From contig NZ_FOGZ01000024.1 of NCBI RefSeq assembly GCF_900111365.1, forward strand, positions 1 to 45,093: a stretch of DNA of 45,093 nucleotides, in the 5' to 3' direction. This DNA is from Propionibacterium cyclohexanicum (GTDB lineage Bacteria > Actinomycetota > Actinomycetes > Propionibacteriales > Propionibacteriaceae). How positions within the stretch are numbered: position 1 is the stretch's first letter; the number at the start of each line of letters is the position of its first letter. A model generated the notes under the pieces. It had not been told where the DNA came from. It saw only the letters and a list, made by a program, of their open reading frames with translations, and did no database searches. Shown one piece after another: positions 26,194 to 35,076 of this stretch. A program made the position numbers and the translations under genes.

Positions 26194-26206
26194 GAGGAAA
26201 TTCCTC
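26194..26206. promoter_or_regulatory. GAGGAA-A-TTCCTC palindrome
   Basis: A 13-bp dyad, perfect apart from its central base, located in the middle of the divergent region (147 bp from pflB, 192 bp from the dehydrogenase start). It could be an operator for either gene. The regulator is unknown. Confidence 0.4.
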
Positions 26207-26271
26207 GAAAAATCGGTCTCGCCGTGCCGGACCGTCCCTCGGTGAGATCTCGGCGAAGCGCAGGCCCGCTT

Positions 26272-26331
26272 CACCGGGACAGGCCGCGGCTTCGCCACCG
26301 TCACCAGGACACGCCGTGGCTTCGCCAAGGG
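26272..26331 (+). repeat. Two imperfect 30-bp tandem repeats
   Basis: Each unit begins CACC-GGACA-GCCG-GGCTTCG (consensus with gaps); copy 1 is at 26272 and copy 2 at 26302, exactly 30 bp apart. They lie 66-126 bp before the dehydrogenase start. Confidence 0.7.
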
Positions 26332-26397
26332 GCAGGTGGGAAGCTGGGCCCAGGGCCTTCACCGGAACGACCCGCGAGATTCAGGACGAGAAGAACC

Positions 26398-27858
26398 ATG
26401 ACACTGACACTTCCGCACACCGGACTGCTCATCGACGGGGTCTGGCAGGCGGCCGAATCGGGCCGTACCCTCGCCGTGGAGAACCCGGCCACCAACGAGA
26501 TCATCGCCGACATCGCCGACGGCGGAGCCATCGAGGCCCGCCGCGCCGTCGAAGCGGCAGGCCGCGCCCAGGCATCCTGGGCCAGCACCGCTCCCCGCCG
26601 GCGAGCTGAGATCCTGCGACGGGCCTATGAGCTCGTGGTGGAACGCACCGAGTGGTTCGCGGAGTTGATGACCACCGAGATGGGCAAGCCGCTCGACCAG
26701 TCGCGAGGCGAGGTCGCCTACGGCGCGGAATTCCTGCGCTGGTTCTCCGAGGAGGCCGTGAGGATCGGCGGCGAATCCGCACTCACCGGCGACGGATCGA
26801 CTCGCATCGTGGTGTCCAAGGTGCCGGTAGGTCCGGTCGTCATCATCACGCCGTGGAACTTCCCTCTGGCCATGGGCACCCGCAAGATCGGGCCGGCCCT
26901 GGCAGCCGGCTGCACCATTGTCTTCAAGCCTGCCGAGAAGACCCCGCTCACCTCGCTGGCACTGGCCGACGTGCTCATCGAGGCCGGCCTTCCTGCAGGG
27001 GTGCTCAATCTCGTCACCACGTCCTCACCGACAGAGGTCGTCACACCGTGGATGTCCAGCGGTATCGCGCGCAAGGTGAGCTTCACCGGATCCACTGCGG
27101 TGGGCAAGACGGTGCTGGCCCAGACGGTTCCCCATGTGATGCGCGCCTCGCTGGAACTGGGCGGCAATGCCGCCTTCATCGTGTGCGCCGATGCCGATCT
27201 CGACCAGGCGGTCCAGGGCGCCATGGACGCCAAGATGCGCAATATGGGCGAGGCATGCACGGCCGCCAACCGGCTGCTCGTGGACCGTCGGGTCGCCGAT
27301 GACTTCTCGGCCGCGCTCGCCGAGCGGATGGCAGCGCTGCGGGTGGGCAACGGAATGGACGCCGGTGTCGAGGTCGGTCCGCTCATCGACGAGGCAGGAC
27401 GCTCGAAGGTGGATCGGCTCGTGCAGGGCGCGATCGCCCAAGGGGCGCGCACCGTGGTGGGTTCGGGCAGCATCGGCGGGCCGGGATACTTCTATTCCCC
27501 CACAGTGCTCGCCGATGTCCCGGCGTCCTGCGAGATCGCCACCGAGGAGATCTTCGGCCCGGTCGCCCCGGTGATCCCCTTCGACTCCGAGGAAGAGGCG
27601 ATCAGGCTGGCCAACGCCACGACGGCCGGCCTGGTGGGCTATGTCTTCTCGCGCGACATCGACCGGGTGCTGAACCTCGGCGAGGCCCTGGAGGTCGGCA
27701 TGGTCGGCATCAACGCCGGCCTGGTGTCCAACCCGCGCGCGCCCTTCGGCGGAGTGAAGCAGTCGGGCCTGGGACGGGAGGGCTCCACGGTGGGGATCGA
27801 CGAGTACCTGGAGTACAAGTACTTGGCCATCCCGCGACGCGAATCCCCCAACGTGTGA
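26398..27858 (+). CDS. gabD: NAD(P)-dependent succinate-semialdehyde dehydrogenase
   Basis: A 486-residue aldehyde dehydrogenase. PWNFPLAMGTRK (NADP contact), the general base in LELGGNAAF and the nucleophile in GEACTAANR (Cys287) are intact, and PFGGVKQSGLGREG is the C-terminal signature. The closest family by these motifs is succinic semialdehyde dehydrogenase, and the glutamate decarboxylase gene 160 bp downstream supports a GABA-shunt role; other semialdehydes are possible. The ATG at 26398 matches the family N-terminus. The open frame back to 26176 is low-complexity and rejected. Confidence 0.85.
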   Translation: MTLTLPHTGLLIDGVWQAAESGRTLAVENPATNEIIADIADGGAIEARRAVEAAGRAQASWASTAPRRRAEILRRAYELVVERTEWFAELMTTEMGKPLDQSRGEVAYGAEFLRWFSEEAVRIGGESALTGDGSTRIVVSKVPVGPVVIITPWNFPLAMGTRKIGPALAAGCTIVFKPAEKTPLTSLALADVLIEAGLPAGVLNLVTTSSPTEVVTPWMSSGIARKVSFTGSTAVGKTVLAQTVPHVMRASLELGGNAAFIVCADADLDQAVQGAMDAKMRNMGEACTAANRLLVDRRVADDFSAALAERMAALRVGNGMDAGVEVGPLIDEAGRSKVDRLVQGAIAQGARTVVGSGSIGGPGYFYSPTVLADVPASCEIATEEIFGPVAPVIPFDSEEEAIRLANATTAGLVGYVFSRDIDRVLNLGEALEVGMVGINAGLVSNPRAPFGGVKQSGLGREGSTVGIDEYLEYKYLAIPRRESPNV

Positions 27859-28017
27859 GCCGAGCCGGGTCGGCGTCGTGGAGCAACGAGCCGGTGACCC
27901 TCCAGCTCTCCGGCTGCCCGGCCGTGGCTGCCTCGATCTCACAGCTGCCGATCCGCGCGGTCGACACCGCACGCTCCCGCGCGTCGCTAGCGTGGGCGGT
28001 GCCACTCAGGAGAGGAA

Positions 28018-29430
28018 GTGTCGATGGTCACGACCAACCAGCATGTGCAGCGCAGCGACGACGAGCGCGAGTCCGTAGAACTCGATCCGGTCTTCGTCCG
28101 GCCCGGTGAGGCGACATCGCTGCCGAAGTTCAGGCTGCCCGCCCGAGAGAGCCTTCCCGAGACCGCCTATCAGATCGTCCACGACGAGGGGATGCTCGAC
28201 GGCAACGCCCGGCTCAACCTGGCGACCTTCGTCGGGACCTGGATGGACGACCGGGCGCAGCAGCTCTATCTCGAGGCTGCCGACAAGAACATGATCGACA
28301 AGGACGAGTATCCCCAGACTGCCGCGATCGAGACCCGCTGCTGGACGATGCTGGCCGACCTGTGGCACGCCCCCGATCCCGATCACACGATCGGCACCTC
28401 GACGATCGGCTCGTCGGAGGCATGCATGCTCGGCGGGCTGGCGCTCAAACGTCGTTGGCAACATGCCCGCCACAGCAGAGGCAAGCCCACCGACAAGCCC
28501 AATCTCGTGATGTCCAGTGCCGTCCAGGTGTGCTGGGAGAAGTTCTGCAATTACTTCGATGTGGAGCCCCGCTATGTGCCGATCAGCCTCGAGCACCCGG
28601 TGCTGGACGGGCAGGGCCTGGCCGAGTACGTGGACGAGAACACCATCGGCGTCGTGGCCATCATGGGCGTCACCTATACCGGCATGTACGAGCCGGTGGA
28701 ACAGATCGCGGCAGCCCTCGATGAGATCGAGGAGAGAACCGGGCTGGACGTCAAGATCCATGTCGATGGCGCGTCGGGAGCCATGATCGCGCCCTTCGTG
28801 CAGCCTGATCTGGCATGGGACTTCCGGGTGCCCCGGGTGGTGTCCATCAACACCTCGGGACACAAGTACGGGCTGGTCTATCCCGGGCTCGGATGGGTGG
28901 TGTGGCGCGATGCGCAGTGCCTGCCCGAGGATCTGGTCTTCAAGGTCAGCTATCTGGGCGGTGAGATGCCCACCTTTGCGCTGAACTTCTCGCGGCCCGG
29001 CGCACAGGTACTCCAGCAGTACTACATGTTCTTGCGCCTGGGAGCGGAGGGATATCGCCGGGTGCAGGAAACATCCCGCGCCGTGGCCACCGAGATGGCA
29101 TCCGAGATCGCCAAGATCCCTGCCTTCGAATTGTGGAACAACGGCTCGGACATTCCGGTGTTCGCCTGGCGGCTGCGTGAGGGATATACCGACAAGTGGA
29201 ACCTGTACCACCTCTCGGACCGGCTGAGGACCAAGGGCTGGCTCGTACCGGCCTATCCGATGCCGGCCGACCTCACGGATATCACTGTGCAGCGGATCGT
29301 GGTCCGCAATGGTTTCAGCCGCGACCTGGCCGATGCCTTCCTCGCCGATCTGCGCACCGAGGTCGACTACCTCGACGCGCTGCGCGGGCCCATGCCCGCC
29401 GAAGGCCAGCACCCGGGCTTCCACCACTGA
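28018..29430 (+). CDS. gadB: Glutamate decarboxylase
   Basis: A 470-residue PLP enzyme converting glutamate to GABA and CO2, consuming a proton. PLP Lys lies in NTSGHKYGLVYPG (Lys283), the cofactor Asp in HVDGASGAM, and TIGSSEACMLGGLA and the C-terminal NGFSRDLAD region fit GadA/B. GTG at 28018, with the ATG at 28024 equally placed after AGGAGAGGAAG. A C-terminal HHX end typical of pH-gated GadB is present (GFHH). No GadC antiporter gene is in the window, so acid resistance is not assured. Confidence 0.93.
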   Translation: MSMVTTNQHVQRSDDERESVELDPVFVRPGEATSLPKFRLPARESLPETAYQIVHDEGMLDGNARLNLATFVGTWMDDRAQQLYLEAADKNMIDKDEYPQTAAIETRCWTMLADLWHAPDPDHTIGTSTIGSSEACMLGGLALKRRWQHARHSRGKPTDKPNLVMSSAVQVCWEKFCNYFDVEPRYVPISLEHPVLDGQGLAEYVDENTIGVVAIMGVTYTGMYEPVEQIAAALDEIEERTGLDVKIHVDGASGAMIAPFVQPDLAWDFRVPRVVSINTSGHKYGLVYPGLGWVVWRDAQCLPEDLVFKVSYLGGEMPTFALNFSRPGAQVLQQYYMFLRLGAEGYRRVQETSRAVATEMASEIAKIPAFELWNNGSDIPVFAWRLREGYTDKWNLYHLSDRLRTKGWLVPAYPMPADLTDITVQRIVVRNGFSRDLADAFLADLRTEVDYLDALRGPMPAEGQHPGFHH

Positions 29431-29577
29431 GCGAAGGGTCCAGAAGTCATCGTTCGCGATCCAGTCGCGGCTGTCCGACAACACCGCCACCATGGACTGT
29501 CGAGGCACCTCCCTGTGCGATGATGTGGGATCTGGATGCCGCAGTTGACGTTGCTCAGATCCAACATCGGAGATGAC

Positions 29578-30498
29578 ATGACCGCGATAACAGTTGTCGG
29601 GGAAGCCCTGGTCGACATCGTTCCCGGCCGAGATTCGGTGCAGGAGATCCCTGGTGGCAGTCCGGCGAATGTGGCGCTCGGCCTGGGCCGGTTGGGTGTG
29701 CCGGTGGACTTCCTGACCTGGCTCGGCGATGACGAACGCGGCAGACGCGTTGAGGAGCACCTGGTGCATTCCGGGGTGCATCTGATGGCGGGTTCGCACA
29801 GCGCGCCCCAGACATCTACTGCGCAAGTCGAGCTCGACGCTGCCGGCCAGGCGCATTACCACTTCGAGCTGAGCTGGGATCTGGCTTCCGATGTCCCGGC
29901 CGACACCGGCTGGATCCACACGGGGTCGATCGGAGCATTCCTGCAGCCTGGCGCAACGAAGGTTCTCGATGCCGTCGAGAGGACAAAACGCGCCGGAGGC
30001 ATTGTCTCCTTCGACCCGAATATCCGCCCCGTCCTGCTGCCCGCTCATCGGCTAGCCCTCGGCTGGTTCGAGCGGCTGGCGGCCTCGACGACCATTCTCA
30101 AGTTGTCCGACGAAGACGCCGGGTGGCTCTATCCCGGGCTCAGCTCCGGCGAGGTTCTCGATCACCTGCTCGCACGCGGTGTGGCATTGGCGATTCTCAC
30201 CGAAGGAGCCAAGGGTTCTGTGCTGAGCACCAGCCAGGACCGGGTCACGGTCGCCAGCGACTGTGTGCCGGTCGTCGATACGGTCGGTGCGGGCGATACC
30301 TATATGGCGGCCCTGCTGTGGCAGCTGCTCAGCACAGCCGATCTGCCCTCTTCCTGGTCACCTCAGCAGCTCGCCGAGATCGGACGAACGTGCGCCCGTG
30401 CAGCGGCGATCACCGTCGGCCGTCAAGGGGCAGACCTTCCGACCCTCGCGGAGCTCGCGGACGCCATCGACCAGCCCTGTTACTCTCCCCACAGCTGA
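29578..30498 (+). CDS. PfkB-family sugar kinase (fructokinase-like)
   Basis: A 306-residue ribokinase-fold kinase. GGSPANVALGLGRLGVP is the N-terminal signature, and DTVGAGDTYMAALLW carries the catalytic Asp and anion hole. The N-terminus VVGEALVDIVPG and the overall length favour fructokinase, but 2-dehydro-3-deoxygluconate or ribose cannot be excluded. GGAG lies seven bases before the ATG at 29578; an upstream in-frame ATG at 29536 lacks one. Co-directional with gadB at 147 bp, perhaps separately transcribed. Confidence 0.85.
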   Translation: MTAITVVGEALVDIVPGRDSVQEIPGGSPANVALGLGRLGVPVDFLTWLGDDERGRRVEEHLVHSGVHLMAGSHSAPQTSTAQVELDAAGQAHYHFELSWDLASDVPADTGWIHTGSIGAFLQPGATKVLDAVERTKRAGGIVSFDPNIRPVLLPAHRLALGWFERLAASTTILKLSDEDAGWLYPGLSSGEVLDHLLARGVALAILTEGAKGSVLSTSQDRVTVASDCVPVVDTVGAGDTYMAALLWQLLSTADLPSSWSPQQLAEIGRTCARAAAITVGRQGADLPTLAELADAIDQPCYSPHS

Positions 30499-30543
30499 CC
30501 ACACCGGCTGCGGTCGGGGCCGTCTTGGCCCCATACTCTCCCC

Positions 30544-30939
30544 ATGACATGTCGGCTTCCCGGCAGCACTTCGGACGGATCACGCCAGGCCTTCGCGATG
30601 GGCACCGGCCTGCTCGCGATGGGAGTGCTGCACTTCGTGCGGCCAGCCGGTTTCGACTCGATCATTCCCGACGAGATCCCCCTGCCGAAGCGCATCCTGA
30701 CCCTGGCATCCGGGGTGGCCGAACTGGCGGTGGGCACGGGGCTCATGGTGCCGAAGACCCGGCGTGCCGCGTCGCTCGCGGCGATCGCTCTGTTCATCGC
30801 CGTCTTCCCGGCCAATATCAACACCGTGCGGGTGGTCAAGGACAAGCAGCTCGCCATCAAGATGATTGCAGTGGCCCGGCTGCCCTTCCAGATTCCGCTT
30901 ATCACGACGGCCTGGAGGACCTTCAAGCGCTCCGCTTGA
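30544..30939 (+). CDS. DoxX-like small membrane protein
   Basis: A 131-residue protein with about four hydrophobic segments. LLAMGVLHFVRPAGFDSIIP and ASGVAELAVGTGLMVPKTRR, followed by AVFPANINTV, are typical of the DoxX/DUF417-like membrane family. Function is unknown in most members. The ATG at 30544 lies 45 bp after the kinase stop, in the same direction. Confidence 0.75.
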   Translation: MTCRLPGSTSDGSRQAFAMGTGLLAMGVLHFVRPAGFDSIIPDEIPLPKRILTLASGVAELAVGTGLMVPKTRRAASLAAIALFIAVFPANINTVRVVKDKQLAIKMIAVARLPFQIPLITTAWRTFKRSA

Positions 30940-30984
30940 CGGTCCGGGGAACAACTCGAAATACCTGCGGCGCGCCGTGACAGC

Positions 30985-31128
30985 ATGACAGCGCTATACC
31001 AACTCCCATCCCGGCACATGTGCCCAGACGCGATGCTGGCTCGCCACATCAGGCATGACATCACCCACGCACAACAACTCGCCCACGAATTCCGCCATCA
31101 GCGTGAACCCCAATGGTGGACACCTTGA
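30985..31128 (+). CDS. Possible short ORF
   Basis: A 47-codon frame from ATG 30985 (MTALYQLPSRHMCPDAM) through HDITHAQQLAHEFRHQREPQ to TGA at 31126. It is His-rich and lower in GC than its neighbours, and lies in an otherwise empty gap. It ends against the stop of the minus-strand DUF1097 gene. It may be a gene fragment; no family recognised. Confidence 0.25.
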   Translation: MTALYQLPSRHMCPDAMLARHIRHDITHAQQLAHEFRHQREPQWWTP

Positions 31129-31653
31129 TCAGGGCTGTTCGAGCCGATCTGCGTTCCGCGGAGTGCTCAGCCACTCGGCAACCCAAGCGTACACCGGACC
31201 GAGAGCATTCATGGCGATCACCGCGATCCAGGCCACCAGGGGATTCGCCGTGTTCCAGCCGAATCCGCCGTAGAACGTGGCGAACATCGAGGCGAAGCCA
31301 AAGAACATACCTGGCACGAGATTGACGGCGCGGATTCGCGCCGTGTACATGAGGGCAGTGTTGACAACCAGGATGACAAGTGCCTGAACGGTGGCCGGTC
31401 CCCAGTACCCGGAGCCCAGTATTCCCCCGAGGCGCTGGACAAGAACGATGATGATCAGGGCATAGGTCGAGCCGATCGGCATAGTGGCCCACATCTTCTT
31501 CATGACAGGCCCGGTGGGACCACCGGCAAGATAGGTACCCGCCCAGGCCACAAAAATGGCCCAAGGCGGCAGATGCAGAGCGGTCGATCCGATGTAAGCA
31601 GTGGTTGCCGCGAGAATCGAGGCGATGACTTCCTTGGGTACACGCGAAAGCAT
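31129..31653 (-). CDS. DUF1097-family membrane protein
   Basis: A 174-residue membrane protein with about five helices. YIGSTALHLPPWAIFVAWAG and NLVPGMFFGFASMFATFYGG are characteristic of DUF1097. Members of this family commonly sit beside nucleobase or amide hydrolases, and this gene lies 31 bp downstream of the amidohydrolase, so transport of its substrate is plausible but unproven. ATG at 31653. Confidence 0.8.
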   Translation of the reverse strand: MLSRVPKEVIASILAATTAYIGSTALHLPPWAIFVAWAGTYLAGGPTGPVMKKMWATMPIGSTYALIIIVLVQRLGGILGSGYWGPATVQALVILVVNTALMYTARIRAVNLVPGMFFGFASMFATFYGGFGWNTANPLVAWIAVIAMNALGPVYAWVAEWLSTPRNADRLEQP

Positions 31654-31684
31654 GGCGTGTCCTTTCGATCAGGTCTTGCAGGAA

Positions 31685-32941
31685 TCAGCGGGTCAATGTC
31701 GTGGTGATGCTCGTAGTGGATACCACGCGACCTGCCTTGATCACCCAGGAACGCACCGCCCGATCCAGTAGGGCGGTTCCCTGATCGGGGGCATCGAGGA
31801 CCACGAGATCAGCCCGATCGCCGACAGATACTCCGTATCCCTCGGCGATGCCGACGATGGAAGCATTTCGGTAGGTGATCGTGTCGATGAGTTGTTCAAA
31901 ATCAGCCGGTGCGCCCATATGGCCTGTCTGGGCGGAGAAAAGTGCGACATCCATGAGATCGGCATTCCCGAAGGGCGTGAAGGCATTGCGCACATTGTTC
32001 GAGGACAGGCCAACGCTCACCCCGGTGGCCCACATCAAACTGATCGGCGCAATTCCGCGGCGAATATTATGGTCATCACCGCGAGCGTTGAGGTGCATGT
32101 CGGTGAAAGGCAGCGGGACGATATTGATGCCTGCCTGCTTGATCCGGTCCCAGACCTCAATTCGGTGTTTCCCCGACAATGACGCGAGTGAGGTCACGTG
32201 GCCGAGCGTCACGCGGCCCTCCCAGCCACGAGCGATGGTGACATCAGCGATGTGCTCCACCAGCGCGTAGCGCGGATCCGACGTGTCCACCTGGAAATCA
32301 CAGTGCATGTCCACCGGCGCGTCATATTTCGCGGCCAAGTCGAAGACCATGTCGATGTGTCGCAGGCAACCCTCGAGTGTTGGCTCGTTGTACGTGCACC
32401 CGCCCACCACCTCGGCTCCCGCCGCCATCGCCTGGTCCATCAATTCATAGGTTCCGGGTGCCTTGAGAATGCCCTCCTGGGGGAAGGCGACAATCTGCAG
32501 ATCGACGCGTCCCCGGTATTCCTCGCGCAACGCAAGTAATGCCTCGACGCCGATCAGCTTCTCGATCGGGTCGACATCGGGATGGCACCTGATGAAGGTC
32601 GTGCCGTGGGCAATGGCCATGTCGAGCACCAGGCGGGCGCGCTCGGTCACGTCCTCCAGCGTGAACTGGCCCTTGAGAGCGCCGGTCACCGCGATGGCGC
32701 CCTCGAGGGTCCCCTCGAGGTTAGGCATTCTGGCATCGAGCAGGGCCTTGTCCAGATGCATGTGTGGTTCGACGAAGCCCGGGACCAACGCCCGGTGACC
32801 ACACTCGATGAGCGTCGCTCCGGGCTGCGCGTGGAGTGCGCCGAGGGTCGCCGCGATGGACGCGATCGTGCCCTCACGGATCAGAACGTTGCGACTGGTC
32901 GACTTCCCGATGTTCACATCTGCAAGGACGAGTTCCGCCAT
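31685..32941 (-). CDS. CodA-like amidohydrolase with altered active site
   Basis: A 418-residue amidohydrolase-superfamily protein related to cytosine deaminase. FVEPHMHLDKALL gives the HxH metal site, TLGHVTSL the third His region. In E. coli CodA the HCDE and GHDDV motifs supply catalytic Glu217 and metal ligand Asp313; here the matching stretches read HCDFQVD and SSNNVRN, so both acidic residues appear replaced (Phe and Asn). Alignment is by eye. It may hydrolyse a different substrate, use other ligands, or be inactive. The ATG at 32941 has GGGAGTG before it. Operon with the DUF1097 gene. Confidence 0.78.
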   Translation of the reverse strand: MAELVLADVNIGKSTSRNVLIREGTIASIAATLGALHAQPGATLIECGHRALVPGFVEPHMHLDKALLDARMPNLEGTLEGAIAVTGALKGQFTLEDVTERARLVLDMAIAHGTTFIRCHPDVDPIEKLIGVEALLALREEYRGRVDLQIVAFPQEGILKAPGTYELMDQAMAAGAEVVGGCTYNEPTLEGCLRHIDMVFDLAAKYDAPVDMHCDFQVDTSDPRYALVEHIADVTIARGWEGRVTLGHVTSLASLSGKHRIEVWDRIKQAGINIVPLPFTDMHLNARGDDHNIRRGIAPISLMWATGVSVGLSSNNVRNAFTPFGNADLMDVALFSAQTGHMGAPADFEQLIDTITYRNASIVGIAEGYGVSVGDRADLVVLDAPDQGTALLDRAVRSWVIKAGRVVSTTSITTTLTR

Positions 32942-33149
32942 GCTGCACTCCCATTTCCGCAGTCCGCCGGACGGTGCTTCGCCACGCACAGGGATGCGTG
33001 ACGTCGAGGAGAATGACTATCACGGGCCACTCAATTGTCCGGTCATGTGTCCACATGTCGTCGAGGCCGACGCTTGCCGTGGGGACTGTGCATTGCTGTG
33101 GGACTGTGCGTTGCCGCGCTCGGCAACCGAAAGGATCACGGTGCGCTGG

Positions 33150-34394
33150 TCAGGGTTCCCGGGCTATCTCGGTCAGGGGACGACGCGGGCTGGGTTTCGC
33201 GACGCGGTCCGGATAGCCGACCCGGAATGCGAGCAGCGCCTGCCCTGCGGGCACACCCGTTGCCGATTCCCAGCGCCGCGAGAACCGGTCCGGCTGACCC
33301 CTCGCAGCGTCGCGCGCAATCCGCTCGCTCACCTGGTTCATGTGCTGCATCCCCAGGTGCTGCACCGTGGCGGCCAGGTGCACGTGCTGCACCAGGCGCC
33401 CGCCGGCGAGGCGGGCATGACGGTCGCGTATGTCGGCGACCCGGATGATGCCGTAGGCCCGGGCGGTTGCCGTGTGGGTGACACGGGTGGTTCTCACCCA
33501 GAAGGCATCGCCGCTCTCACGGGATTGGGCCGGAAGGATCTTGGCCATGAACAGCGTGAACGCATCAAGTCCCTGGCAGTCCAGGGTGAGACCGTCTCGG
33601 TGGCGCTCGATGTCCTGGCGATCGTTGCGGAACCAGGAGAACGCCTCGACCGACACCTCGAGATCGTCGACACTCGCCTGTGTCGCCTCGACATACAGCG
33701 CGCCGATCTCCGCCATGGCCGCTTGATCGGTCACCCAGACGACCTCGGCCCCGTCAGGGCCCTGCGCCGCGAGCGTCTCGAGCGTCATCGGGTCGACGGC
33801 CCTGGCGCTGTATGGTCCGCGATTGCTGTGGCGCGCTGTGATTGCGCGCGCCCGTTCTGACTCGGCAGAGCTGGCGGGCTCTCCAGCGTCGACGTCGAGG
33901 TGCGCGACGTGGGCGGGGTCGTCGTCTGGCCATTCCACGAGATGGGGGTCGAATGCGGCCGACCGAGCGGCCACAACGATGTTCTCGATGGCGCAGCCAT
34001 ATCCGGCAATCCGCTCGCGTCCATCTTGGTCGCCCAGCGGCATCGCCCGGGACGGGTCGGCGTAGAGGTCGATGCTGGTGGCTCCCACCTGGAAGGACCA
34101 GGGCTGGATGTTGTGGGGGTTTGCGGCCAGCGCGCCTGCCGCCACCAGCTTGAGCAGACCGGGGGCGGTGGGCCCATCACGCCACAGGAGGTACGGCTCT
34201 GTCTGCCCTTGGTCCCATGCTCCGTTCGACGCGCCCCGAATCGCGATTCCCGATGCCGCTGCGGCGAGGACGGCACCCCCACCCACCGCGGAGGCCTTGA
34301 GCACGCCCCGCCTCGTGAGCCTCCGGTGCGCAGCCTCCCGCGGCGCTGCGCTGCTGTCGGGCGGGTTCGCCATGCCCTGATCCGGGCCTGTCAC
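33150..34394 (-). CDS. Acg-type FMN-binding nitroreductase with Tat-like leader
   Basis: A 414-residue protein. Residues 24-50 (RRLTRRGVLKASAVGGGAVL) form a twin-arginine-type leader followed by a hydrophobic stretch, so it is probably exported or membrane-attached. ANPHNIQPWSFQVG, YGCAIENIVVAAR and ITARHSNRGPYSARAV fit the two-domain nitroreductase-like Acg family (flavin-sequestering proteins of Mycobacterium). The GTG at 34394 overlaps the TetR stop (GTGA), so expression is coupled to, and probably controlled by, that repressor. Confidence 0.8.
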   Translation of the reverse strand: MTGPDQGMANPPDSSAAPREAAHRRLTRRGVLKASAVGGGAVLAAAASGIAIRGASNGAWDQGQTEPYLLWRDGPTAPGLLKLVAAGALAANPHNIQPWSFQVGATSIDLYADPSRAMPLGDQDGRERIAGYGCAIENIVVAARSAAFDPHLVEWPDDDPAHVAHLDVDAGEPASSAESERARAITARHSNRGPYSARAVDPMTLETLAAQGPDGAEVVWVTDQAAMAEIGALYVEATQASVDDLEVSVEAFSWFRNDRQDIERHRDGLTLDCQGLDAFTLFMAKILPAQSRESGDAFWVRTTRVTHTATARAYGIIRVADIRDRHARLAGGRLVQHVHLAATVQHLGMQHMNQVSERIARDAARGQPDRFSRRWESATGVPAGQALLAFRVGYPDRVAKPSPRRPLTEIAREP

Positions 34395-35041
34395 TGTTCG
34401 CTCCCGGTGCGCCGGGCCGCCAGCTCGAGGGCATCTCGCCCCTCATCGGTGAGCAGCGCCTCGGCGACCGTTCGGGCGTAATGATTCGCCTGCGCGCGAT
34501 CCTCGCCGAGTGCGGCCGCGAAGGGTTGCGCGGTCTCAGTCACGAGCCAGACGAGATCCACGAGTTCACGCGTCGTCGTGGGCGGCGTGGGTGCCTGCAC
34601 CAGGCCGGCAGCCACGAGGCCGTCCATCGTGGCGGCGAGCCGATCGCGACGGACTGCGTGATTGCTGCGGTAGGTGGTCGCGAGCAGCGGATCGGCGTGC
34701 AGCAAGGGAAACAGGTCGCGCAAGAAGAATGCGTAGTCCGGGTCGGGTTGGGGCAATTCGACCAGCCGTCTCCACAACCATCGCAGCTGGTCGACGGGGT
34801 CTGAGGGAAGTTCCTCGGGGATACTCATCCGGGCCGTCCAGTCGTCGAACAGCGCGCGGACGATCTCGGCTTTCGACCCGAACCAGTAGTACAGGTTCCC
34901 GGGGCTGATGCCCGCCTGCTGGGCGATGAGATTCGTCGTGACCGGGCCGATGCCCTGCTCGGTGAACAGTCGTCGAGCGGTTTCCAGAATGGCAGCACGA
35001 CGCGGTGCCGCGCGGCGCGGGACTCGGGCTGGCATCGTCAT
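34391..35041 (-). CDS. TetR-family transcriptional regulator
   Basis: A 216-residue repressor from the ATG at 35041 (a second ATG at 35035). Residues about 12-58 are the HTH: RAAILETARRLFTEQGIGPV, TTNLIAQQAGISPGNLYYWF, KAEIVRALF. The C-terminal ligand domain is not informative about the inducer. A 16-bp palindrome lies 19 bp upstream of the start, indicating autoregulation of the tetR-nitroreductase operon. Confidence 0.9.
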   Translation of the reverse strand: MTMPARVPRRAAPRRAAILETARRLFTEQGIGPVTTNLIAQQAGISPGNLYYWFGSKAEIVRALFDDWTARMSIPEELPSDPVDQLRWLWRRLVELPQPDPDYAFFLRDLFPLLHADPLLATTYRSNHAVRRDRLAATMDGLVAAGLVQAPTPPTTTRELVDLVWLVTETAQPFAAALGEDRAQANHYARTVAEALLTDEGRDALELAARRTGSEQ

Positions 35042-35060
35042 GCCATGACAGTAGCGCAAA

Positions 35061-35076
35061 TAGAGTATTTACTCTA
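35061..35076. promoter_or_regulatory. TetR operator (TAGAGTA-TT-TACTCTA)
   Basis: A perfect 7+7 dyad with a two-base centre, AT-rich in high-GC surroundings, 19 bp upstream of the tetR start codon. Size and place are typical of a TetR dimer site overlapping its own promoter. Confidence 0.8.

Larger units (their letters stand above)
26048..26397. other. Divergent intergenic region pflB / aldehyde dehydrogenase
   Basis: This 350-bp region should hold both promoters. It contains GCGGCGCCGC (26083-26092), a perfect odd-centred palindrome GAGGAA-A-TTCCTC (26194-26206) and a 30-bp tandem repeat (26272-26331). Open frames crossing it are low-complexity Arg/Pro and lack ribosome binding sites. I see no clear FNR- or Rex-type site. 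Confidence 0.6.

Noticed and set aside
28006-30048. 680-codon minus-strand ORF opposite gadB and the sugar kinase
   Set aside because: Antisense shadow; both sense genes have intact catalytic motifs.
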